From: Cephalotrichum gorgonifer | Taxonomy: Eukaryota; Ascomycota; Sordariomycetes; Microascales; Microascaceae | Reading direction: 5' to 3' | DNA: 64,000 bases | NCBI GenBank assembly: GCA_900312665.1 | Contig: ONZQ02000010.1 | Span: forward strand, 496,001 to 560,000 | Part shown: positions 55,716 through 64,000 of the stretch, in pieces | Layout of the letters: every line of letters starts with the position of its first letter | Numbering within the stretch: position 1 is the first letter of the stretch | The notes under the pieces: model-generated | Databases searched by the model: none | Seen by the model: the letters and a program-made list of their open reading frames with translations, nothing else | What the model was told of the DNA's origin: nothing | Program-made: the position numbers and the translations under genes

Positions 55716-57472
55716 ATGACTGGAGAGTCGGCTTCTGTGACCACGCCTGTGGTCGGGGCAAAGTCCGAACCGACGTTGCCCAGGTCGGGACCCTCGTCGC
55801 CCAATTCGAAGTCCGTATCCCCAAAGGAAGGCTCTCCCGAAGAGACAACTACCGGAATCCTCCCTGCCCAGCATTGGGTCGAAGCCGCACAGGTCTGTAG
55901 AACCCGGTAACCCGGCGAGACCACATGGTTATATTCCAGGCGTCGATAACTGATCTCCTTGGCCGCTCTAGGACGAGGAGATAGACAATAGTGATGCTGA
56001 GTCGGCCATGGGGAGTCTCGCCTCCTCAACCGCCTCTCTCACCGCCAGCATCCTAGAGTACCGCAAGATACATGGGAGGACGTATCATAGTGAGATTGGT
56101 AACGCGAGCTACTGGTATTGCTATTGTAGCTATTTACTTATATGAGGAAAGTGGAGACTGACCATGATGCGTTCCAGGGGCGCGAATGACGAACAGCAAA
56201 ACGAAGCCATGGACATGTAGTGAGTAGTCACCGTCGTGTTCTTCAAATAGTCTAACCGCATATATCACTAACACTTTTAACTAGTCACCATTTGTTCACA
56301 CTCGCTCTCGACGGGAAGCTTTTCCTCGCACCTCTGGACGCCAAGAATATCCATGTATGTTGCGGCGCCATCTTCGTTCGCCCACGGACCCAAAGTCGGC
56401 AGTTCGTATACTAGTGTACCACTAACCCGAATAACAGAAAGTTGTTGATATTGGAACTGGCACTGGTATGAGAACTTCCAATCTTTACAGCTTAACATAA
56501 CCGTTTATCTAACTGTGATCTGTTCTATGAATTAGGCTCCTGGGCAATGTACGGAATTATCTCCCTCTCCCGCTGAGCTCCAGTGCACCGGTTATTATTA
56601 GCTGACCCTATCTCTAGTGACTTCGCGGATGATCATCCCAACGTCGAAGTCATCGGCACAGATATCTCCCCCATCCAGTCCACTTGGGTTCCCACGAATT
56701 TGAAATTGTAGGTTTCACTTGATTAAACCATGGTTCCACCCATGCCCAAGGAGGGAGTTCAACATGAGTAGCCCGTCGAGCATCTACTAACACCCTTGCC
56801 CTATGGGTCAGTGAGATGGACGATTGCACACTTGATTGGACATTTTCGCCAAATTCCCTAGACTATGTTCACATGAGACTCCTGGTTGGTAGTATCAAGG
56901 ATTGGGAGGCCCTATTTAGGGAGGCTTACAAAGCTTTGACACCTGGGGGCTGGCTAGAGAGCCATGAGTGTAACGCGGTTTATGAGTGCGATGATGATTC
57001 AGTCCAGGAGACATCCGCCCTCGGCCAGTGGGGGAAGCTTTTTGCCGAATTTGGCCGGAGTATTGGTAGATCATTCACTGTTCTCCCCGATGGAATTCAG
57101 AGAAAGGCTATGGAAGCAGCCGGGTTTGTTGAGATCTCCGAGGCTGATTTCAAGGTATACAGACGAAACACAGACCGACTTCCTTCCCCCTTTCCATTCT
57201 ATACTTGATAGCTAATTTTGACTTCGGCCGGATAGACTCCGATAGGCTCATGGCCTAAAGACCCGCAGCTGAAGGAGATTGGCCAATACGCACAGCATGT
57301 CGTCGAAGCTGACACCGAAGGGTATATCTTATACCCAGCGACTGCCCTCGGCTGGAGCCGGGAGGAGGTAACTGTCTTTGCGGCACATGTCCGTCGTGAG
57401 CTATACTCCCCCAAAACCCACCCGTGGTACCGTCAGAAGGTCGTTTTGGGACGCAAGCCTTTGGTGGCGTAG
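55716..57472 (+). CDS. LaeA-like SAM-dependent methyltransferase
   Basis: Nine exons: 55716-55892, 55972-56114, 56178-56219, 56285-56354, 56438-56465, 56536-56548, 56618-56707, 56812-57154 and 57236-57472. They give 380 residues with all phases matching. After a disordered Ser/Pro N-terminus come SILEYRKIHGRTYHSEIGNA, WGANDEQQNEAMDMYHHLF, then motif I VVDIGTGTGSWAIDFAD built from three exons. It continues with VIGTDISPIQSTWVP, the DDCTLDWTF and DYVHMRLL region, ALTPGGWLESHE and PIGSWPKDPQLKEIGQY. This is the fungal TAM/LaeA-like family, whose members include regulators of secondary metabolism and enzymes of unknown target. Whether it acts on a protein or a metabolite cannot be told. Exon 6 is only 13 nt. 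The end VVLGRKP is typical. Confidence 0.9.
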
Positions 57473-57821
57473 GCCACTAGACCGTATGTGAACAGCTCAT
57501 TGGCCAGCCTTTACTTCTGTAGTTCGAAGCGCGCGTTGACTGGGATGGACGGCGAGAAACGAATCTGCATGACTTACGGTCCCCATAGCCAACATAGACT
57601 AGGTGGAATCTACGGATTGAAATATCCTTCGTTTATGCATTCTGAAGAATTGTGTCTTCTAAGACAGTTGAAACTAGAGCGGCGAGTTCGGGTAAAGCGA
57701 CTTTCTCTATGATTAACAGTTCTAGTTCTACAAAATTATCGTCTAAGATGAAATCTATATCGGCAAGTCTATATCGGCAACAGGCCCGATGTCCGGCATC
57801 CCCTCCATCCTCTCTTTCTAC
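57473..57821. other. short intergenic between convergent genes
   Basis: 349 bases separating the 3' ends of the methyltransferase (+) and desaturase-like (-) genes. Nothing recognised. Confidence 0.5.
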
Positions 57822-59271
57822 CTATGAAGAGGGATATTTGGCCTTCAACTCCTTCTTGGTGAATTGCCGCGTGTGTCTCTGCAGCATGGCAATGCGCTCT
57901 TCCCTAGACATGTCTATTTGGGAACCAATGGGGATGAGACACTTCTCCAGGTAGTCGTAGTTCTTCGTTAGAAGTCTAAAGGTCAATTCAATGTAGTCGA
58001 TGTTGTGGAAAACAAGTGCGTGTTCAGCAGCATAGGTCTTCTTCTGTTGGAGGAAAGAGACGGGGTGGTCGCGCCAGTGACGGTGGGGGTTGAGGTGGTG
58101 GGAAGTGTGGTAACCATCATTGAATGAGAAGCGGTTGCTCTGTAGGTCATTGTCAGCAGGCGGATCACACTTTTTCTGAGCGAGGGATAACGGTATTGGG
58201 TTAGAGGCAACATAATGTCTCTATCCCCTACTTGATTTCGGGGGTACTTACGGGTACGTCGATCAGGGTAATGCTAGAGCGGTAGTCGGAAGTCGGATCA
58301 TCGGCGTCCACGAAGGCATGTTGGCCCCAATTCCCGATCATCATCCCGATGCGCATGAGGGTCAGAGGCAGTATAAAGATGAAGAATGTCGGCTTGGTAT
58401 AGAACCAGAAAAGCGTGAACAGCAAGGCGATGTTGGACCACTCCCACCATGCAGTCTTCCAGGCGAGAGTCCGCCTCCCCCGTCTGAGGAAGTAGAGGGG
58501 CAGGTCGAGCCATACGAAGAAGGCGAAACGACCGAGATAGTGGAGGAAGTGCAAGGCGCTGTCACGCTGGTAGGACATGGTAGACGAGAGGTCGCCTGGG
58601 CCATTGCCTTCGACATGGTGATGCTTGACGTGGTGGTAGTAATATGAGTTCCAGGTGTGGCCCATGAGGGGGTCGGTGACATAAGGGAAGAGAGCGTCGA
58701 AGGTCTTCACGCCGGGAATCTTGGCGAGGACACCGCCCATGTGAATATGCTGATGCCTCATGAGAGTGTAGGGACCCATGTAGTACTGCTGCATGGCAAA
58801 GTGTAGGATGCCGTGGACATAAGAGAAGCGATAGAAGAGAAAGGCGGCGCTGGGCACAGACGTGGAAAAGTAGAGAATCAGGTGCGTCAACATGATGATG
58901 TCGACTTCATGCCGCACTATCTTCCTTGCCCAGCTAACATAGTAGCGAAGCAGCCAGTGATTCAGGAAGCCAGGTAGCTTGGATGGTAGGTCTCGAGCGT
59001 CGATTGTGGTGAAGATGCTGGGCTCAAAGTTCTTGTCTTTGGGGTTGTTGAGGCCTTTGAGGATGGCTATGTCGTTAGCGTCTCTCTCGGATTCCGCACC
59101 CCATGAGGAGTCGACATCCCGCTTCTCATGCGGTGTGGTCGTAAACTTATCATCGTTGCCTCTGGACTGCTGCTGATGGCGGACGATGTCGTCGGAGAGG
59201 TTCCGGAGAACAATGACATCGGATGGTAGTAAACCTTTGGAGAAAACAACCGGATTCATGATGGTCGGCAA
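57822..59271 (-). CDS. fatty acid desaturase-like integral membrane protein
   Basis: Two exons, 59271-58252 and 58139-57822, give 445 residues (an alternative start lies four codons in). Histidine clusters are spaced as in the FA_desaturase superfamily (PF00487): MRHQHIHMGG near 187, YYYHHVKHHHVEGN near 230 and, across the intron in exon 2, FNDGYHTSHHLNPHRHW. Together they can supply a di-iron site. Hydrophobic segments flank them (LILYFSTSVPSAAFLFYRF; NIALLFTLFWFYTKPTFFIFILPLTLM). The first about 90 residues are hydrophilic. The C-terminal tail after the third box is basic and soluble, ending KELKAKYPSS. ER membrane by family. The reaction (desaturase, hydroxylase or related) is not determinable here. 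Without the intron the third His box is lost. Confidence 0.8.
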
Positions 59272-60413
59272 CTTTCGATCGATGAAAACGATCGTAAGCT
59301 GTCGTAGGCTTCGCCAAGCAAGTAAGAGATGCTAAGGCTATTTATCTTGGAAGCCAAGTTAACCGTGATAGTTCATAGCTCCCTGAATTTATACGCTCCT
59401 TTTTTTGGAAGCAGGATTTGCAAATTGCGGTAGGCGCTAGCGTCGGTTTTCGGCTTAGTCAAGCCAAAAATGGAAAGGGGTAGCACCTACGATTGGCCAA
59501 TTCCAGTGTAACTGTGGGCTCCTACTCTTACATGACAGCGCCTGTGTGTCGTAAACTCGTATCATGCGTAATTCAACCGCGCGTCATTTTATTGTGCGCC
59601 TCAATCCTTTCTGGAATGAGCGCCTATTCTAGAATGTTTTATTTCTCATGGGTTTAATGCAGGGGACTATTCCGAGCACAATCATCCTCTCTGGAAGAAC
59701 GATGGTCCGTGCCTGTCACTAAGCCTTCTCTCCACGCGCCAAACGCGCGCAGCATCATAGTAATTACGCCGTAGAAACCACGCTAATCTCCACCCCCATT
59801 TTGTCTTAAAATAGATGACATCGTAGCATCCCGTGGCTTGTCATCGGACTCGTCACTAAGGGCTTGCGCAGCCTTACACCCGATCGTGTACTCCGCTTAC
59901 TGGTTTTCGTGCATATGCATTCGACCTTCATCGCCAGATCATGCTGCTTAGCTTCCACCCCAGCACTACGAATCCCAACCCATTAGAGAACCATATCGCC
60001 AATTGTGGCCCTGACGGCGAAGACGAACAAGGTCATAGGGAGTTCGGCGACATGATATGGAAGAAGCGGAGAAGATATCGGAAGGACGAAGACGAGGACC
60101 ACGACCTCGAGGCTCACGGACCATGGAAGAAAAACATGTTAAGAGACTAACTTACTTTTTGTGGAACGTCCTATCGATATAACTTGGCCCTAGACTAGAT
60201 ACTGGAATCTTTGTGTGTTCTAATATCTCGTTCTTAAGGCTAGGACCTTAACTTCTTCAAGGGGAGGTCGGTGCTAATGTTGCTAGAATGCTTTTCTAGT
60301 TGCGTTCCATATTGTCTCGGATATCCCATCGAAAACAAACGATGACGACCTGCCCCTAAGCCGAAGGCCCCTTCCCCCATCCTTCTCGTCGGAATGCTGT
60401 CAGGGAGCGAGGA
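59272..60413. other. intergenic, no supported gene
   Basis: 1.1 kb. A 69-codon frame at + 59941-60150 rich in charged residues has no splice or family support. Contains the desaturase-like promoter and the 3' flank of the CVNH gene. Confidence 0.5.
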
Positions 60414-61221
60414 CTAGCGGTCGGGGTGATGGGGCTTATTCGATGAGCCGGGGAAGACGTCATATTTGAGTATTCCGCCCTGATTGTAGAGGCCCTCACC
60501 TAGGTGAATGTTAGTTGTGGCCGATTGAACCGTGCTTTCCATCCCGACGTTCAGTTGGGTAATTCAGGTAGGGGCGCTGTTAGGACGGCAATACGTAGCG
60601 GGAGCGATGGCGTAAGAACTGGAGACTAGAGATGGGTTGGAGAACTTACGCAAGTGGATCGAGGTCCACTGGGGCTTATCGCCAGGTTTATCGCAGAAGC
60701 AGGAAATGACAGGATCGGTGGAGTACCCGTTGGTGAGCACACATTTATGGCAGGTGTGGAAGGCTTCTCCCCTGTATTGCAGTATCAGCCTACATGCAGT
60801 CTCCAACCCTTCGTCCCCGTGGACCGGTCGCTATCGATGCTTCTGACTACCCTATCCGGGTAGGGGGAGAGGTAACGGAGGTGGAATGGGGTAGGGAAAA
60901 AGGACACGAAGCGATAAGGAAGAGAGACACTCACCAGTAATGCCACTTTAATTTACCCTTGTCGTTCGTGAGGCACATATTGAGGTTGACCTCAGAGCGC
61001 TTCCAGGTCTGATGGCCGTCCACGATCCCGGCGGGACAGTTGGAGTGGAACATGTGCGGTGAGGTAGGATACACCCAATTGACATCGCAGTCGAAGGGGA
61101 GATCCCGCGCCTGGATCCCAGCTTCCGGGGCGGCAACATCACCTTCGTTGGGGACAGGCGTGGCGAGGGCCTGGGTGACCATCATGGCCGGGAGGGCTGT
61201 GAGGATGCTCCAAATGCGCAT
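60414..61221 (-). CDS. secreted cyanovirin-N homology (CVNH) lectin-like protein
   Basis: Three exons, 61221-60935, 60771-60650 and 60499-60414, give 164 residues. A signal peptide (MRIWSILTALPAMMVTQALA) is followed by a short propeptide-like part with GIQARD. The CVNH domain begins near CDVNWVYPTSPHMFHSNC and has the first-repeat signature SEVNLNMCLTNDKGKLKWHY. Exon 2 supplies AFHTCHKCVLTNGYSTDPVI and SCFCDKPGDKPQWTSIHL. Exon 3 supplies the second-repeat signature EGLYNQGGILKYDV and ends NKPHHPDR. Two pseudo-repeats each ending G-LK(W/Y) are the hallmark of the fold, which binds carbohydrate in studied members. The mature chain has seven cysteines. If the first intron is missed, the frame stops one codon after KWHYW and the domain looks truncated. 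Extracellular by prediction. Confidence 0.8.
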
Positions 61222-62384
61222 CGTGATTTCCGGCTGGGTATTGGATGTTTGTTTGTGAAATTGTGTTGAGTTGGGTGAGGAGAAATAATCAAGAGGAGAT
61301 GTTCTTGAGGTGGGGGAGAGAGAGTTAGCGTTTGTTTTAAGAGGGATGGATGGGGGATGGAGGGATAGCAGATTGTCATAATCAGTGCTGGAACATGCAA
61401 TATAGAGAGGGAAAGAGCATGCCGTGGCTGTTTGTTTGTTTGTTCCTTCCATGTTGGGACTGGGATATCTGTGGTGGTTCGTGATGGAGGCCACTCCAGT
61501 AAAAGCGAGTGGCGAATACTAGTGGTGCTTCCTCAAGGCAGGGAGAGCCCCCCCTACTGGAGACCAATTGAGCCAACCTCTCCAGTGTTACAATGGAGGA
61601 CTTTTATTGTCTTGTGTCCCTTACCGTCCCGCATACCTGAAGTACGCCGTGCACGTTGTTTGGGTCCATGTCCCCCTTGCTGCTTCAACATTCCTGGCTT
61701 GGATTTGCTCTGGGCAAGCTGACTTGGATCTAGCGAATCGCTTCCGCCAAGGATAACAACATCCAGTTCTGGCCAGATCAGATGATGGACGCCAGCCGTC
61801 GGGGCCCACTTGTACCATTGTGGGGTTTGCTTTGAAGCCTTCCTTGACAGGGTGGGAACACCCGATGTGGCGTTCCCACAGGCCTCTCTCACTCCCCCGC
61901 GTTCGACCTAGCCAGCCGTCATGAAGCAAGGCGGGGAGCTTCAAGCAAGGCAGAGAGATCCAAGGATCTCCAAGAGTACAAGGTAAAGGAAGCGACTAGG
62001 GCGGGTCTATGAGCACCCCCGATAGAACTTGTTTCTTGACATCTCGATACACTGTCTGAAGTCAAACTTCCGGAAGAGTTTACCGGTAAACTCTCATAGG
62101 GATTCCATCTACAAGTCGTTGATTTTCGTTTAGCTCGGGCGCCCTTAGTCATAGTTCAGTTGCAACCCACTAGATATAGATATGCCAGCTTAACTCGAAT
62201 AGGACTACTTATTGCCTCGCTCGAAAGCCTCCCTCGTATGCCTCACGGCATGCCGTACCGCATGTGCGGCTTGTAGAGGGAGGTATTGTTCCGTTACTAT
62301 CCTCACGTACATCGGCCCACCCTAGTAACATATCCTGCTAGTCCCGCTTAGCCACTTCGCCAGAAAGCCAAAGCTTATTTGCTC
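61222..62384. other. intergenic, no supported gene
   Basis: 1.16 kb. The part nearest the CVNH start is the promoter and leader of that gene. Frames of 96-112 codons on both strands (61432-61944) overlap each other and show no family. Confidence 0.5.
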
Positions 62385-63398
62385 TCACCCTGTTCCCTCC
62401 TCCTCGCTGAGAAATGCGGCAATGGCCCTAAACTCCTCCCCGAACTGGAGTACTTCCTTCCACCTTATTGGAATTGACTCCACTCCGTCTCTGGTCCCAA
62501 GGAGGCCCCCGGCGATGGCAGCATTCGTGTCAGTATCGCGCCCAATGCCAACAACGTCCACCAGAACATCCTCGAGTCTCCTCTGGTCTAGCAGGGCTGC
62601 AATTGCAACGGTAAGAGAATCAAGCACGTATCCACTGCACCCACCCGGCAGACTCCTAGGCGGGCCGCGTTGCGCCATATCCGATATCTTCAGCTCCTTC
62701 CCAAGTTGCACCGACTTGTAAACCTCGCCGCCGCCGCGCTTCTCTAATCTCACGGCCACGGCCTCCCCGGCCTCGATAGCGTCGTCTACAGAGTTGCCCC
62801 GGATCAGAGCGGCGACGATGGAGTTATACACGGCGCAGGCAACCACGCACCTGAAATCGTTGTGCGTGATCTTGCTAATGGCCATACTCTCCTGGACGAG
62901 CAGTTCCGGGTCGGATTGGAACAGCCCCGTCGGGAGACACCGCATCAGACTCCCGTTCCCCGCGCTTCCTTGACCGGCGCCTGAGCGCTCGGGATCTCTA
63001 GTGCGCCGATACTTGTCCAGGCCCTGCATGGTGGCGTTCCCGACGTCTTTCGGCAGCTCACCCGGGGCCCGACCCGGCCAGTTGCCGTCGAACCAGGCAA
63101 GGGAATTCTCCGCCGCCGCCTTCACGACGTCGAAGTCGGCGCTGCCCGATTCGCGACGGCTCTTGTAGGCAATGAGGACGGCACGGGTTAGGTCCGTGTC
63201 GTCGGTCGCATGGCCGGCGGGCCAGTTGAAGGGCCCGCCGCCGACGATGTCGCGGAGGCCGCTGGGGTAGCGGGAGGCGATTTGGGCGTGAGTTTTGAAT
63301 TCCACCGTTGCGCCGAGGGAGTCACCCGCGTGGAGAGCAAGGAGGGCGCCGATGATCCTCGATTGGCGGGTTGGGCCTGGTGCGGGATTTTGTGCCAT
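62385..63398 (-). CDS. ADP-ribosylglycohydrolase (DraG/ARH-type) family protein
   Basis: Single exon, 337 residues from the ATG at 63398; the frame is open 13 codons further but MAQNPAPGPTRQSRIIGALLALHAGDSLGATVEF is the natural N-terminus. Di-metal site motifs are all present: HAGDSLGA, HATDDTDLTRAVLIAY, GSAGNGSLMRCLP and the C-terminal GIGRDTDTNAAIAGGLLG. Length is normal for PF03747. Members remove ADP-ribose from proteins or nucleotides, or hydrolyse related compounds, with Mg2+. Cytosolic, no signal peptide. It is likely active, as every metal ligand is kept. The substrate is not predictable. Confidence 0.9.
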   Translation of the reverse strand: MAQNPAPGPTRQSRIIGALLALHAGDSLGATVEFKTHAQIASRYPSGLRDIVGGGPFNWPAGHATDDTDLTRAVLIAYKSRRESGSADFDVVKAAAENSLAWFDGNWPGRAPGELPKDVGNATMQGLDKYRRTRDPERSGAGQGSAGNGSLMRCLPTGLFQSDPELLVQESMAISKITHNDFRCVVACAVYNSIVAALIRGNSVDDAIEAGEAVAVRLEKRGGGEVYKSVQLGKELKISDMAQRGPPRSLPGGCSGYVLDSLTVAIAALLDQRRLEDVLVDVVGIGRDTDTNAAIAGGLLGTRDGVESIPIRWKEVLQFGEEFRAIAAFLSEEEGTG

Positions 63399-63916
63399 GT
63401 TGAACAGGCCAGATAAGATATAAGGTGGGATACACAATATGAAGTATATGGGGGTCTTCTTTTTTGCTGCTTAATGCGGGCGTAGGAGTAGAGATAGTGC
63501 GGAGATGGGTTCTCGGAACTGACATCGCTCATGGGGCCAAAGTAAGGCGGGTGGGTTATGTGCATGCACAGCCCCCTCAGCTCGCCCATGTTGCTGCCTG
63601 CTGTGACTATTTGCTGCCTTTTCTCAGCCCTAAGAAATTCCAGTCCCACCTTGTATCCCGATAGCTAGGTACAACTCATATTACCACAACACATAGTTCC
63701 TATTCTATGGAGTAGGAGACATATATATGCGACTCCATGACATGGCTGAGATCGATAAGACTTGAAGATTATGTGAACACGGAAAAAAAAAATCCTTTTG
63801 CAAGACACGGAATGTATGGCCTCAACGAGACGGAAAATTATGTTGTTCGTTCTTAGGCTATCAATTAAGGGAAAATCTAGTACAGGCAAATTTCAGTGTC
63901 AGGCCAAGCACACCGC
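63399..63916. other. intergenic, no supported gene
   Basis: 518 bases with the promoter of the ADP-ribosylglycohydrolase gene and an A run at 63783-63791. Nothing else recognised. Confidence 0.4.
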
Positions 63917-64000
63917 CTAGAAGGTCCGGAACTTACAAGCGCGGTTGTTGTAGTCGAGGACTTGACCACGCACGCCACCATACCTTAGATTTTCCTACTC
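63917..64000 (-). CDS. possible last exon of a gene beyond the right edge
   Basis: After a possible tag acceptor near the edge, the minus strand reads YGGVRGQVLDYNNRACKFRT then Phe and stop TAG at 63919. The GC-rich, codon-like text stands out from its AT-rich surroundings. One Cys. Could be the end of a small secreted protein. It cannot be judged without the next bases. Confidence 0.25.

Noticed and set aside
59941..60150. 69-codon charged frame (WKKRRRYRKDEDEDHD)
   Set aside because: Low complexity, no intron or promoter support.
1..64000. tRNA, rRNA, CRISPR arrays, LTR or TIR transposons
   Set aside because: Looked for on both strands by eye; no cloverleaf with B-box, no regularly spaced repeats, no reverse transcriptase or transposase motifs seen.

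Overview
The window reads as a nuclear contig of a filamentous ascomycete (Pezizomycotina). Genes lie on both strands with no operons. Coding exons are GC-rich. They are split by short (about 50-140 nt) GT-AG introns, often with CTAAC/CTGAC-like branch sites. Families typical of moulds are present: Zn2Cys6 regulator, LaeA-like methyltransferase, Dal5-type permease, GPI and fasciclin proteins, a CVNH lectin, an HNH_2 protein and Argonaute. No tRNA, rRNA, CRISPR or intact transposon was seen. Two assembly gaps are present (41276-41295 and 54782-55104). LAYOUT. 1-462: SnoaL-like gene running off the left edge (-). 1767-2368: DUF6914-like protein (+). 2408-3268: APH-family kinase-like protein (-). 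3679-4296: GPI-type Cys-rich surface protein (+). 5648-6463: single-pass membrane protein with Gly-rich repeats (+). 8031-9081: secreted DJ-1/PfpI protein (+). 9635-10312: UPF0303/haem-degrading-like protein (-). 10645-12907: fungal OTT_1508-like deaminase (-). 13916-15766: allantoate-type MFS permease (-), divergent from a fused hydantoinase A/B (5-oxoprolinase-type) enzyme at 17273-21359 (+). 21360-29686 is gene-poor with one doubtful ORF. 29687-30615: pathogen-related/SnoaL-like protein (+), followed by a Zn2Cys6 regulator at 31562-32870 (+). 34182-37767: 1166-residue coiled-coil protein with an N-myristoylation-like start (-). 39353-39889: small secreted HExxH metalloprotease-like protein (-). 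40854-41832: secreted Gly/Ala-rich protein (-). 43794-45113: two-domain fasciclin protein (-). 46031-48464: a broken HNH_2 gene fused to a 5'-truncated Argonaute whose centre is inverted. 49313-50558: zinc alcohol dehydrogenase (-). 52863-54299: MFS transporter (+). 55716-57472: LaeA-like methyltransferase with nine exons (+). 57822-59271: desaturase-like membrane protein (-). 60414-61221: secreted cyanovirin-N homologue (-). 62385-63398: ADP-ribosylglycohydrolase (-). The most unusual locus is the Argonaute relic. An 845-bp block (46587-47431) carrying MID and most of PIWI lies in the opposite orientation to its flanks. Turning it round would restore one continuous reading frame across both junctions, so the event is either very recent or an assembly error. 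The 5' half of the gene is missing and is replaced by an HNH_2 fragment with a nonsense codon. The second notable locus is the MFS gene at 13916-15766. Two successive introns there are near copies of each other (introner-like), and one lacks a usable AG acceptor. Functional links are inferred from position only: the divergent permease and hydantoinase could form a small catabolic unit, and the Zn2Cys6 gene could act on its SnoaL neighbour. All gene models were spliced by eye from reading frame and splice motifs; none rests on transcript data.
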